DNA from: Agapanthus africanus
Taxonomy: Eukaryota; Streptophyta; Magnoliopsida; Asparagales; Amaryllidaceae
Reading direction: 5' to 3'
Assembly (NCBI GenBank): GCA_030015575.1
Contig: JASDDO010000001.1
Location: 518,253,772-518,317,771, forward strand
DNA length: 64,000 nt
The translations under genes and the position numbers were made by a program. Positions within the stretch are counted from its first letter, which is position 1; every line of letters starts with the position of its first letter. Shown in pieces: positions 20,930 through 35,500 of the stretch. Below the pieces are notes generated by a model. That model did no database searches and was not told the DNA's origin. It saw nothing but the letters and a program-made list of their open reading frames with translations.

Positions 20930-23688
20930 CTAAAACAATGAAACAGAAATATAGAATGCTTGGATAAACTTGAGGGCAAAGAAACTGATGATTGGAAACT
21001 CGGAATACTGGTCAATGATAACATAATAATTATGGGATTTTTCTCTTCGATTTTAAGCTCGTGGATTGCAGAAATTAAAAATAATAGATTTGCCGGCCAA
21101 ACAGAAGCCTATGTCAATCCAAATCATGGATTTGGTTATCTTCACATCCCATGAATCAAATTAATTTTCTATCTTTTTTAATAAAAGGAAAAATCTCCTA
21201 GTACAGATGTGAGTTTGAATTTGTCTCATGCCTTGAAGCTCTGAAATCATTCTCAGCTCTGGACCACCTCTTACAAGTTTACCTAAAATCATGCCAAAAT
21301 AGTTAGATCAAACTAAAATAATGTTTAAAATCAAAGTTTTAACAGTACTTATATAGTTCTATCCAAAAGATAAACCGGTCGATGTATGACAGAAATATAA
21401 AATTTGCTCAAGGATGATATACAGAAGTAACTGCTGTAGGGAAAATCCAAGAAATCTTTCTCGAGATTAAAGTATAGCAACACAAACATCATGTAAGTGA
21501 GAATTCCAACAAACAAGGTGCAAATAATATCATATTGAGATGAAGGAACCTTGCCAAAAAGTAAACAAAAGAGTACTATAATACATGTGATTAAAATATT
21601 CTAACCAAATGGTATTTAAACAAGGTTGACTTGACTTATGGTTACATATTGCATAATTAAACATCAGCCGGTCCATTTCTTAAAACAGTTCTTGATGACA
21701 AAGATTTATTTTATGAGGTAAATAGCATGGCAACTGCCCTACTCTGAAAAATCTTCACAAGAACTATCCCATGGGCAAGAAGAAGAAAATGCTCAACTAG
21801 TCATAATTCAACATCGCTTGCAAACAATGAAATAAAACGTGATCAAAATTCAGAATAAATAACATCACATGAATAGCCTTAATATTTATCATGATCTTTA
21901 CGCTATAATTATATTTTAGCCAAACCGATTAGACAATTTTACAATCTTTAAATGAATGAAAAGCCGTCGCCCAACAGTTTCCTAAGAGATCACATAAGAT
22001 GATAGCATCACCTAAGTAATAATAGTTTGGATAATGATATCCAAATAATAGTAGAATGTTGATGAAGTGAAGATAGATACAAACCTGACCTATGCGAATT
22101 CCAACTGAATTCATGGTAAAACCCAGTTCAATGATAATAGGAAGCACAAAATGTTTGGGTGTATTGGCTCCAAAAAATTTAAATTTTTTTCCAAATAAAA
22201 GCAGTATATTGATGTTGTGAGTTACACTTTGTGTATCTCTCTGGACTGATAAAACAAAATATGATAAAATTTCGATGAAACAGTAGAAAAGTATGAGTTT
22301 AGGAATTGATTACAAGGCATGATAGCAATACAGAGAGTTACAAGATTGGGACGACAAAAATTGACAGCGTCAAACAGAAGGTTAAAGGCATTACGGAAGA
22401 AAGCAATCTATGTATTAATATATAAACTAATATATAATCTGATATCATATAGCTTAGCTGCCAATCATGTGCATTTTTCTTTACATAATAGAAAATCTGC
22501 AATGAACAGCATATACAGACTATAAATATATAGTGTATAATGAGAGTACAGATTTGTTTTACTTAGCTTCTCTAAAATTAAACACTACATTACCTTCAGG
22601 TATGATTCAAATGTTAGGCGCAGCAGAATTGCTCTTGATGATGAGTTTATTTTTTAATCAAGTTCTCCACTGAATTTTTCAGTCCAAAGAACTGTCCCAT
22701 CATCCTAATTCAGAACCATGAACATTGACCTCACCAGCCTCAAAGTCATTCTGCATTCTGGAACAAAGTCTCGTCAAGATTAAGGACCAAATAGTTATAC
22801 AAAATCCATTAAATCGTTTTCAATAATTAAATATAAGTAAGAAAGCCTCATGGTGGTCAGAAATGTCAAGAAGCAAGATAATATTATTCTGGCGAATGAG
22901 AAACAAAGGAGTGCGACAATGCTAAGATTTAAAATACTATCGCTGTGTTGTATTAATCGACTGACTTGACTTTTAGTTTATACATTTCACAAGTTAAACA
23001 TAAAGAATACTAATGAACAAAGAGCACAGAAACACGGGAAAAAGAAGAACCGAAGCTCTGCAGCTCTACCACTTGTACCAACATGTAGATTTATAACTAA
23101 AAGCAACAGATACCAAACTCAAAGAGTAACCTACACGAATTCAACAAAATCACTGCTAAGATTAGACAAAATCTTCACAAGTTTGGGACCACAGCATGGT
23201 ATAAAAGTATGCTGAATCTGACAAGGATCAAGACAACAACAAGATATATCTCAAATTTAGTGAAGATACAGCGAAATTGTAATAAGCTTAAATTCAGTAG
23301 AATTACAAGGCGCGGTATTGACTGCAATATGAGTTAAATATTACATATGTCAACATAGAAGAACAACATAAACACCAGTAAAAAGGCAAATAGCTTAAGA
23401 GAAGGTGTTGGCACAAAAAAGTTAATCCACATTGCATTCTGCACACTATTATATAATCTGATATAATCTAATCTCAAATAAGTCAGCTTCTAACTGCTAA
23501 GCAGTTGCTTTCTTCCCATTTTTCTTGAGAAAAGGTAAACTCACACTGAAGTGTTTTAAATTAGAACTATCAGCCCATGTAACAGAAGATTCCAAAAATT
23601 CAATTTCCCCCACCCTTCCTCTTTTGCTTTCTTTTCATCCTAGAAACATAATAATATTGCTGTCCTTATCTCGATATTCACAGACAAG

Positions 23689-23696
23689 TATAAATA
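23689..23696 (+). promoter_or_regulatory. Candidate TATA box of the GLR gene
   Basis: TATAAATA lies 57 bp upstream of the ATG at 23746. Initiation some 30 bp downstream would give a very short 5' leader. Position and sequence are the only evidence. Confidence 0.4.
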
Positions 23697-23745
23697 TAAG
23701 AATCCAGCAAAAGCGGAATGTACCTGTGTTGCAAAATCCTGAGAG

Positions 23746-23968
23746 ATGTTTACGCACAAAACTCCAGCCTTTCTTCTCTTCCTGGTGTGCTGTTTTTCGG
23801 TTCTCACAGAGAAAGCAGCATCAGATGAGTCAATTCACATCACAGCACTCATCAACCCCAGCTCTAGAATCGAGAGAGAACAAAAGGTCGCCATTGAGAT
23901 TGCAGCGATTGAGATCAACTCCTCAGTTTCCAGTATATTCCTTCATATCAGCAACAGCACCAGTAAAG
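23746..23968 (+). CDS. GLR exon 1 (signal peptide and start of ligand-binding-like domain)
   Basis: Starts at the ATG of MFTHKTPAFLLFLVCC, the only Met giving an N-terminal hydrophobic signal in this frame. It continues HITALINPSSRIEREQKVAI, the usual first strand and helix of the ANF-receptor fold. The donor is AAAG|GTAACC. Joining to exon 2 gives SNSTSKEEINKRRRPDSII, about ten residues shorter than the usual stretch at this place. Confidence 0.75.
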
Positions 23969-26524
23969 GTAACCAAAAGATATACTGTTCTATAAAGATA
24001 TCGTCCTATTCTATAAAGATTTTGTGCTTCATATAAGTATCTAGTGAAACTTGAGCATTGCCAGTAATCTAGGAATTTCCGGAACGATAGAAAGCAATAA
24101 GTTTATAGGGTATATCAAAAACACAATAAAGAAAAGCTACACAGCTTTGAATAGCTTCCGAACTAAAAATCTCAATTATATAATTATCTGGATACATTTA
24201 AATGTTCATTTAGTAGATTTATGTACATGAATAGTTCAAAATATGCGAACCTTTTAATGTTGTTTGACATGATAATAACCGTTTAATGGATATGTCTTCA
24301 AGATTCAACCATCCAAGCTCGCACAACACAAAATTATGTGCTTATCATTTCATACCAAGCATTAAAAAGTGATAAATAAGAATAATTTAGAGGCGATGTT
24401 TCTATTAATTAATCTTTTATTGCATATAAAAATTACAAATAATAGAATTTCATTAAAAATATTATTCTAAGATTATAATTAAAACTGCCGTAAATATTAA
24501 TTCACCATTTCGCTGCACATGGAGTGCGCCAAAGAACTAGTCTTGTAATATATTATAACTTCCGATATATATTGCGCAGAAGAGATCAACAAGCGGAGGA
24601 GACCAGATTCAATCATCGCTGCAGGACCATGGCCAGAAGTTGTCCATGTTGCAGAAATAGGCAACAAAGCAAGAATTCCTATACTCTCTTTAGCCGCAAC
24701 ACAACCATTAGCTCTTTCTCCAAACCCGTTTTTATTCCAAATGTCATACTTCATGTCTAGTTATGTACACTGCCTAGCCGATCTTGTGAAATTGTACCAT
24801 TGGAGGAGGGTGGTTGTGACCTACGAAGAAAATATCTATGGCAGCATTTCAGGCGGCAGCATCCCTCTCCTCTCCAATGCTCTTCAATCTATCGGATCAG
24901 ATATTGACTACCAAGCAGCTTTCCCACCACTTGACTCCCTCTCTGAACCATATACTATGATCTATAATAAGCTGAAAAAAATCAATCGAAGACTATGCAA
25001 GGTGTTCATTGTACTCCATTGGTCCTCACCTTTGCTAGCCTTGGACTTTCTCAAAGGAGCGAAGGCATTAGGGATGATGGACAAAGGCAATGTATGGATA
25101 ACTGGCGACGATATTACCGGCCTCGTTGACTTGTCCTTAACCCCGTCCTTTATATCCTCTTACATGCAAGGTGTAATAGGGATCGGGACATACTTCAACA
25201 AATCGACAAAGTCTTACAGTGATTTTCACGTCAAATTTCAGCAAAAATACAAATCAGAGTACAGTCAAATTAGGGAGACTAATTTTGAGCCCGGAATGCA
25301 CGCGCTCCAAGCTTATGATGCTGTTGATGTGATTGCACGTGCTACACATGCTACGGTAAGGGATTTAAACAAAAGCGAGGAGCTTTTGAAACGGATCCAA
25401 ACATCTAATTTTGTTGGGATGAGTGGTCTGGTCCGGTTCAAGAAGGATGGCCGTTTAATTGAGCGCAAGGGTACTCCGGCTTTTCAGCTTATTAATTTTG
25501 TTGGGAAAAGCTATAGAGATATGGGATTCTGGATCAAGGGAATAGGATTTGTCGAGGGAGAATTGGAAATGGACCGTCGCAGACCTTTGCTAAATTCCTT
25601 GGGCCCGATCTATTGGCCAGGTGGACCAAACAAGGTCCCAGGAGGGTGGGGTAAACTGAGAATAGGAGTTCCGAACCGGACAGCATTTGATCAATTTGTG
25701 AAGGTTGAATATAATAATAAAGGAGAGGTGGAAAATGTAACGGGGTTTTGTATTGATGTGTTTTATGAGACACTGAATCGGTTGAAATATGATTTCTCCT
25801 ATGAGTTCTGCCCATTCAATGGCACCTATGATGACCTGGTTGCAAGTGTTCCCAAGGTAAATTTCTCAAAATAGATGATTGCAGGATCATAGTTAATACT
25901 TAATATTGCCATGAAGGTAAAGTGACATTACTTCCTTGATCTTCGCTTCCTAACCACAACCAATGTGTTACAGTTGACAATAATACTAATGCATTTTATT
26001 AAGTAATAATAGGGGGTGAAATCAACCTAAATTTAGGTGCAGAGAAAACTCTGCCCCCTATTTATCCTGCTCAGAGGATTTGATGCAAAACCAAACCATT
26101 GTTACCAAGACCCTTTGTTTCATAGACTTACTCCACGGATTGTCATATTCATATCACCGCCACACGACCGGTCAAGGATTTGAGCACATGCGGAACTACA
26201 TATTATAACCCCTGATTTCTAGATCCTAATAGCATTTCTTTTTAGTGCCTAAAATTTAGCTAATGACACATTTCACATATTGTAGTTTGTAGGTTTAAAA
26301 TTACATTATATAACAGGGATAATTTTAATCATGGAGATATGCAAGCTCAAGATAATGCACACTGAATTTAAATTTTAAAAAGTTTAAGTACAATTTTACG
26401 TAAATGGTCACACTTCTGCTACTTACATTTGAGTATGAGTAGCACATAAACGTACAATTGAGTGAGTAGAACACAAACATTTGGTTATGGTCCTTATGGA
26501 ATATTGGAATATAATCATTCTTTG

Positions 26525-26575
<51 letters not shown>

Positions 26576-29500
26576 TTAGCAGTTGTCCTTTCTCTTGATA
26601 ATTGTAAAAACACTTTCAAGTTAGAATCACCACATAAATTATATACAATGACTAGAGAAAATATGACTCCCAAGCCAATTAGATTTTCCATATAAATTGT
26701 ACAAAGATTTATATCATATTAATGAACTAATAATTTTTCTGAAGTAGCTACTCCAAATGGTTATCAACAATAAATTCTTCATCCTTCTTTTATAATACAT
26801 CATTCAATCAATTTTCAAGCTTGAATTTTATAGTGGTAGGAAAATACATATTTGACAGTTATGTACCTGCATTGTGACAGGAACATGATGCAGCGGTCGG
26901 AGATATCACAATCCTCGCCAAACGTCAAGAAAATGCCTCATTCACCAAGCCATATCTTTCTTCGGGTTTGGCTATGATGGTTCGTACGAAACCGGACCAC
27001 ACCCCATGGATGCTTGCTAAGCCATTCTCAAATAATGTCTGGTACTCAATCGTTGGTTCTTTATTCTACACCGGTCTGATCGTTTGGTACCTAGAACATA
27101 AAATAAATCCTGAATTTACTGGCCCTTGGTGGACTCAATTTGGAGCAACTTTTTGGTTGATCTCTTCCACTATATTCTTTAAACATGGTGAGAATTCCAT
27201 GATGCCATTTTGGTATTTCTTTATTTTATGAATGCATTAGTGGAATTTTACCAGAAATTATACAAAATTTGTTCACATTCAAAAATAACTAGGCAAGTAC
27301 CATGCACAGAATGTGCGGGTGCTAAATGCAGCTTTCGATACACGAGACCCATAATTTTTGTGGATGTATTCAATAAGAAATTAATCGATGAAAAATTGAA
27401 ACCTCTAGAAGCTCAAATGTATAAGATGACTGCTGGACGGACTGCTGCACTACAGTTAGGCTAGTTTATTTACGCATATTCATCAAATAATTTTTACGAG
27501 AACTGTTAATACATAAAAAATCTCTATTAACAGAATATAATCCCAATATGAGCAGTAAGCCCATCTTCATAGCCACAATATTCCAAGTCAAGGGCAATTT
27601 GGGGAGGATCAGAAATCATGCTTTCCAAGACCCAACATTATATTATAGGTAGTGCCAATATATGACAGCTTACATATTTATTATTAGTTTAGCACATGCC
27701 ATAAGTTTGAGAAGTAAAAAGTTTTTTTTTTTTAAATTTCAAGAACCCCCACATGTGAATTTAAAGAAGCAAAATGGATGTTCTTCTAATCTATAATTCA
27801 AATAGTTTGTTCCATGGAACTTAACAAAGGGATACCACATTTAACATACATACCTGTTTCCCGCCGAAAACCGGTTTGACAAACTGGGTTAGAACGTCTT
27901 GTTTAAATTTGGGAGCAGATGCATATGTTTGATCCATCCACCTCTCCGAAGACACTAAGTTGATTTATAGCGCCGTATATCGGAAGTTTGGAAGGATGCG
28001 ACCGATTTAACTGACTTCATATTCCCTCACGAATGAGAGGTTTGTTGATTGTGTAGACGAATTTTTCCTACAGGCGCAAGTCCCTATAGTTAATTACGTT
28101 ATCGCGAACGACAACTTTCTGCACTCCAGGTTCTTTACTTCATGTGTCGTGTTTTTTGGTTTATTTGATTTGCCCTTGGATTGTATACGGAAACTAATTT
28201 GTCATCACCCGTAGGGCTCGGATTAGTCAAAATCCGTATATATATTTCATGATTTGGGTCAGGCATTGCTTGACGGGATCCATGTTGGTAGCTTGATTTG
28301 CCAACGGGGGTGAACTTAGGTTTCAGTTCTCATATTTATGAAGTCCATTGGTTCATATAAAACTTAAGCTTATCTAAAGACGCGCTAGTCTCATTTAAGA
28401 ACTAAGCTCAACTTAGAGGGTTTGAGCATATAAGCACTGTCTAGGGACAGTCTTATTTGAGAGCTAGATCAACCTAGATGACGGAGGCTTGAGTTTCAAG
28501 ACTTAACTAAATTAAGCTAAGTATGGGCCTTGTTTGGCGCTCATATGCCTTTGGCACTGGCGCAGCTCATGGCTTGGGATTGACGCATGGCTTTGGCGCA
28601 TGCTCACGTGCATTGCACGTGGCGCCCGGTGGGACAAAGTGTATTCTTGGCGTTGGCGCACAGCTTTGGCGCAGCTCGGGTCGGCTTGGAACCGGCGCAC
28701 GTGCTTTGCACGTGGCATAGCCCGGGTCTTGGTGAGCCTTTCTTTGGCGCTGGTTCACGTGTTTGCACGTGGCGCAAGCCCGGGTTTGAGAGCTTAAGCT
28801 CTGTTCATGGAAATGTTAACCTTTCAAAATGATCTTTTGATCAAGTCCATAAAAATCATATTTTTTTAATCTTTAGAACTTAAGTTCTAGGGTATGAATA
28901 TTTTTTTTGGAAGAAACTATGTACCATGAAGTTGAGACATCGATTTCATGTCTTTGGTGGCCTTTTAATGGAGGGATTACTTAAATTTTTTCTTTGATCT
29001 TAGATTTTGAGATCAAATCCCTCCAAGAGAACTTAAGTTCTCGTTTTAGGGAAGATTTAACTCATGGATCTTTGATCCTGGGAAAGAACTTAAGTTCTTG
29101 TGAAGCTTAAGCTTCTTTAAAAAAAAGAATAGGCAAAAAGAGATTTTTTTCTCCTTAGTTTTTACCTACGGTTTGGTTGAGGAAGATGAAGATCTTTGGC
29201 AGAGCCTTAAGTCTCTTTTTCTTCACCTTATGGGGAGTATTGTGTGTATGGAGATAAATCTCCTAGACTCCTATTTATAGGAGATGAGAGAATTAATCAA
29301 GTTAAGAGAATCTCTTGTTTGAGAGATCTTAATTGATCTTAAAATCGATCGGTGATGCTCAAGTATCGTTGGATTTTTTTCCAAAGGCTCTCTGTTAACA
29401 AAAAAAATAGTTTTCTTGTTTTAGAAAGATATAGGGGAAATTTCTTATTAACAAGATATATTTTTCTGATTTAGAAAGATACAGGGAAATATTTTCCCAA

Positions 29501-32500
29501 ATAGAGTAAGCTCTACCTGAAGCATGCGGTTCAACAGAGAATGTTGCCGGCGCCACGTGCATTGCACGTGTGGCGCCAGCGCTAGGGTTTGGCATTGGCG
29601 CTACTTGAGCCAGAGACGACGTTTGGCGCTGCCTACGCTAGGGTTGAGCTTAAGCTCAAATTTTGGTGGGAACAAATGCCCCCCACCACTGCGCCTACGC
29701 GCATTGCACGTGGGTGGGATGGTGCCAGCCATTGCACTTTTGCTTGTGCTAAAACGACCTGGTTTAGTTTATGTACTGGCTCAAGCAATTTATCCTCTTT
29801 TTGGGTACGAATAAACTGTCCTGACATTTTAACTTGGGGGCTGTCAGGTTTGCGGTACTGGGTGTAGTCTGTCGCACCATTGCGTTAACTTATTTCTTCT
29901 CGATTTGCATCTCTTCAAAAACGTTGTTCGAGTAGCCATGCACTTGCTATATCTCCAATCCCTTCTGTGAGGCGGGATACAACGTCCCAAGTAATCTTTC
30001 AAGGCAAATATATAGATGGCCATCAGAAATTCAGTGTTGAGTGCCACCATGACACTTTATCTTGGGGTCAGACTCTTTGAGTCCCAGGAAATTCAAGTCT
30101 ACACCCTTCTGAGGCGAGATGACATCCAGTGGTCTTTAGGCATGTATGTGCTCGTCTCGGAGCGTTCAGTTTATCCTCCTTTTAAGTATGAATAAACTAT
30201 CCCGATATTTTAACTTAGGGGTCTGTCAAGTTTGCGGTACTGGGTATAGTTCGTCGCACCATTGCGTTAGCTTATTTCTTCTCGATTTGCATCTTTTCAA
30301 AAACGTTCTTCGAGTAACCACGCACTTGCTGTATCTCCAATCCTTTCTGTGGGGCGGGATACGTCCTAAGTAATCTTCCTAAGCGAATATATAAATGGCC
30401 ATCAGAGATTCAGTGTTAAGCGCCGCCATGACACTTTACCTTAGAGTCAGACTCTTTGAGTCCCAGGAAAGTTGAGTCTACATCCTTCTGAGGCGAGATG
30501 ACATCCAGTGGTCTTTAGGCATGTATGTACTACCATGAAGACTTGGAGTTAGGAATTTGCCGTCACTCCGCTTTTGTTTTGGCTTGTTGAGGTTTATTGA
30601 CGCCGCATCTGTACTCTGCTGGAATAAAGGGGACGTCCAAATAGTCTCTAGATTGTATGTCTTGCCGTCAAGACTCGGTGTTAGGTCGATGTTGTCACAC
30701 TATCAATTTGAATCTTTGGTCTTGTCGATATTATCCTTCCAAGATATAAGCAAGAACTTAGCTTGTCTTTAACCCGGTGAATTTTTGCTGGGGTGCTAGG
30801 AGTATGCCATCGCATCATTCTTTCGACTCATTGAGTCCCGTCCATTGGACTGCTTTGCCATCTTGGATTTTGCTTGGCTCTTTGATCTGGGAGAAGATGT
30901 CAGATTCGAACTCTGCTGGAGCTTCGCTGAACACCCGTAGTGTCTCTTTAGGCTTTATAGATTAACTATCGACGAGACATCTTTTGTTGACAGAATATAG
31001 GGAAAACCCATTTTTCTTTTTTTTCACCATGATTGCTTTATCATTTCAATTTTTCTTATCGTGAAGGTCGCGATTGCCCGATCATTTCGGCTATTTATTC
31101 ACGGTCGCCCCATCATTTCGGCTATTTATTTTCATTTTACTTACTGATTTTTATTGCGAGCCGCCCCATCATTTCGGCTATATTTTTTTATATTTCTTTT
31201 CCAATTTAATGACTTAGGGATCGAGATTTTGGACTTCAGGTAGGCATCAGCGTTGCTAGCACTGAAGCATGTATACCAGGAGCAATCATCATCTGCCTGA
31301 GAAAACTTAGAATTTGGATTTTTGGACGGCATCAGCACCGCTAACACTAAAGCGCAGTGTCAGGAGCGACTCATCATTTGTCGTTGCTCATTGAAGAGCG
31401 GTGGCTAAGAAGACGGGTTTAGGTCCCTGTCACCTAAGACTTTTCAAATTTTATAAGACATAAGGGTCTCATAAAAGTATTTTCTCTTTATGAGTCAAGA
31501 GGATCTCTTAGGCGTGTTTTCTTTTTAGGAATCATGAGGACTCCAAGGTGTATTTTCCCTTGTAAGTCGTAAGGATCTTACAAGAGGGCTTTCTCCTTAC
31601 GAGCCGAGAGGATCTCGCAAGTGTTGTTCTCCTCAAGTGTCGTAGGGACACATGAGTTGGTCTTTTCCTCATCGGTAGCTTGGTTTGCCAATGGAGGATG
31701 TCTTGGATGCAACTTTGTTACGAGTAGCCCATGGATTGTATACGGTAGTCAATTTGGAGACCGGCCGCAGGGCAACGAATATTTAGGGAGCATTGCTCAC
31801 CCGGTGAGACTTGGGGTGCAACTTTGCTGTAGGTGGCCCATGGATTGTATACGGTGATCAATTTGAAGACGAGTCACAGGGCATCGATGGTTTAGGAAAC
31901 AAGTTTAGATCCATGTCACCTAAGCCTTTTCAATTTTTATCAGTCGTGAGGATATCATAAAAGTATTTTCTCCCTACGAGTCGAGAGGATCCCGTAGGTG
32001 TATTTTCTCCTTTAGAACCGTGGGGACCCCTAAGTGTTTTTCCCATGTGAGTCGTAAGGATCTCACAAAAGTGTTTTCTCCTTACAAGTCGAGAGGATCT
32101 CGTAAACACTGTTTTCCTCATGCATCGTGTGGACACATGAGTAGTTCTTCTCTTCATTGATAGCTTGGTTTGCCAACGGAGGATGTTTTGAATGCAATCT
32201 TGTTGCGAGTCGTCCATGGATCGTATACGGTAGTCAATTTGGAGACTGTTCGCTGGGCAAATGGCTTAGAAAACCGGTTTAGGTCCCTGTCGCCTAAGGC
32301 TTTTCAATTTTTATGAACCATGAGGGTCTCATAAAAGTATTTTCTCCCTATGAGTCGAGAGGATCTCATATGTGTGTTTTGTTCTTAAGAGTCGTGGGAA
32401 CCCCTAAGTGTCTTTTTCCTTGTAAATCGTAAGGATCTCACAAGAGTGTTTTCTCGTTACAAGCCGAGAGTACTCACAAGTGTCGTTCTCCTCATACACT

Positions 32501-35500
32501 GTGTGGACACATGGGTAGGTCTTCTCTTCGCTGGTAGCTTGGTTTGCCTACGGAGGATATTTTGAATGCAACCTTGTTACAAGTCGTCCATGGATCGTAT
32601 ACGGAAGTCAATTTGGAGACCGGCCGCAAAGCATTGATGGCTTACGAGACAGGTTTATGTTCGTCACCTAAGGCTTTTCAATTTTTTATGAGCCGTAAAG
32701 GTCTCATAAAGTATTTTTCTCCTACGATTCGAAAGAATTCCGTAGGTGTATTTTCTCCTTAGGAGTCGTATGGACCCCTAAGTGTCTTTTTCTCTTGAGT
32801 CGTAAGGACTCACAAGTGACGGTCACCACATGTTGGGAGGATTGCTCGTCTTTGGTGAGACTTTGGGATGCAACTTTGTTGCAAGCAGCTCATGGATTGT
32901 ATACGGTGATCAATTTGAAGACCAGCCGCGGGGTAATAATGGCTTAGGAGACGGGTTTAGGTCCATGTTACCTAAAGCTTTTCAATTTTTATGAGTCGTA
33001 AGGGTCTCATAAAAGTATTTTCTCCGTACGAGTTAAGAGGATCTCGTAAATGTATTTTCTACTTAAGAATCGTGAGGACCCCTAAGTGTCTTTTCCCTTG
33101 TAAGTGGCAAGGATCTCACAGAAATGTGTTCTCCTTGCAAGTGGAGAGGACTCACAAGTGTCGTTCACCATGTTGGGAGCATTGCTCGCCTCTGGTGGGA
33201 TTTTGTCGAACTTTGTTTCCTTTTACGAGTTTGCGCCCTCACGGGTTTTCACAAGTCCGCGGGTAGTCCTGTTGTTTTTACTTAAGGAGCCTTTTTGGGT
33301 TTTCATCCGTGTCCCTTTTGCTTATGGACCAACACATTTTTACGAGTTTGCGTTCTTTCGGGTTTTCACAAGCTCGTGGGTGGTCCTGCTGTTTTTACTC
33401 ACGGAGCTCTTTCAAGTTTTCATCCGCGCCTCTTTTGCTTATGGACTAACCCTTTTTTATTCACCATTCTCCTCATGCATCATGAAGAATCTAAGTAAGA
33501 CTTCTCCTCGTTGGTAGCTTGGTTGGTTAATGGAGGAGGTTCGAAATGCGACTTTGTTGCAAGTAGCCCATGGATCGTATAAGATAGTCAATTTGGAGGC
33601 TGGCCGTAGAGCATTGATGGCTTAGAAGACAAGTTTAGGTCCGTCACCTAAGGCTTTTCAATTTTATGAGTCGTGAGGGCCTCATAAAAGTATCTTCTCT
33701 CTATGAGTCAAGAGGATCTCATACGTATAATTTCTTCTTAGGAGTTGTGAGGATCCCTAAGTGTCGGTTTTCTTCGGCACATGCTTCTGTAGTGGGTTTA
33801 CCTTCCAACCGTCGAACAACATGAACATACCCTGCTTGTACTGCTCTTCGACCCAATTTTTGAATACGAAGCCATCTTCAATTGGGTAACACATAACCCG
33901 ATGGTATAGACAATAATTAGGGTCATCGACCGCATTTGCTTACGTTGGTCGTCGAAGTTCTGGCAAAGATAGCATTCGGTGCTTCATGACAAGGTCAAAC
34001 AACTTTTTGTGTTGTCACGAGGAAAAGAGTATCCACGTCTCATATTTTCTTCAAGGATAGCACCTGAACGGCTATTGTTATGACGGCAAGGTGCTTTGAA
34101 GCCATCTTGTTGTTGTTAGGCATTGTCAATAAATGGAAGTGGCATTCCTGCAGAAAGGGCCATTGCGAACCTTTTCTTGATCCGTGCCTTGCTTTTGCTT
34201 TTAGCGACCGGAAGCTGCTTCAACTGGGGGTATTATGACTCGCCCGTTCTGCGGCTTGCTTGCTTAAGCGCAATCGTTTGGCCTTTTCATAAATAACCAT
34301 TTCACGCCTTATGATATCTTCTCTTTCTTGAACAGCTTCCTTTATAAGCTTATCAATAGGATCGTCTTGTGGCAGAGTTGGAGCACTTTGTGCAGGCCCT
34401 AAGATTGCACGGATACGGACACGGGGACACAGACACGATGCAACACGGCGATACGATAAAATCCGAAAATATAGGATACGAGGACACAGATATATATAAT
34501 TATAATAAAAATAGTACCATAACATTACAACATATTCCACAAAAGTCAAAAATACAAAAAAGTTCCACTAAGATTATGTTTTTTCTCGCCTTTAATTGAA
34601 AAAAATAAGATCGCCACTACTACGGGAATCACATTTGGTGTCGTGGCTACACTTAAACGCATTTGACACGTGTCCAAATCCAAAACCGCCTCATTTTGAA
34701 GCGGGACACGGAAATTCCGTGTCGGATACGTGCCGTGCAAGTGTCGGGCATGAATCCGTGTCCGACACGGACACGGCAACCAAAAAGACGTGTCCATGCA
34801 ACTTAGACAGGCCATGCCCCTGCTTAGCCATGTCATTTTCCGGCGAAGCGTCTTCTTCTTCATTTGATACAAAAGAATAAGAGACCATGTGGCAACTTTC
34901 CACACGCTCCTGTTCTTCTATAGGGTCTTCTTCTTCAACATCGCTATCTTCAAAGAGATGCCAGAGAAATTCTTCAAGTGTAATGGATGTACGCACCTTC
35001 TGATTGTATTCTTCCAGCGCATCAATATACTTCTGAAGGTCCATACGCCTGTCAACTTATTCATTGGGCTGTACAGGTTTTTTGGCCTTTTTCTTCTTCT
35101 CAGAAGAAAGGATTGTGAGACTTTTCTCCTTGCTCTCGACCTTTGGAGTGGGACATGCTATTAACATCCCTTCGATGATCTGCAGCTCAAGCGGACTTTT
35201 CCACTTGATTGCGGGACATGCATGAAGCTTTTTTAACATCCTCTTAGTTTTTTTACAAGAGGACCGTTTCCCATGGACTTTCTGTCACCACCGAGCAAGA
35301 GGCATCTGCCGTATCGGCTTTCTTTGAGATATTCTTTTATGGCAGATCCACCTTCTAGTTGTCCGTTAGTATGAATTTGCCTTGCTTGTATTGGTCTTCG
35401 ACCCAATTCTTGAAGACAAAGTAATCCTCGAGCGGGTGACTTGTAACCCGATGATATGGGCAGTAATTAGGGTCGTTGACCGCATTTGCTTGAGCTGGAT

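Larger units (their letters stand above)
19447..23688. other. Intergenic region between the callose synthase and the GLR gene
   Basis: AT-rich sequence holding two small MITE-like elements and no coding sequence that I can support. Short open frames (for example around 20434-20620 and 22319-22525) lack any family resemblance and run through A/T-rich text. Confidence 0.6.

Noticed and set aside
27210-27464. 84-codon frame just after GLR exon 3
   Set aside because: Starts within the intron, does not resemble any GLR segment, and the true continuation (M3) is found at 40486.
28512-28832. Five overlapping open frames of 63-87 codons
   Set aside because: Lie in the GC-rich, CACGTG-repeated part of an LTR; the second LTR gives similar frames at the same place.
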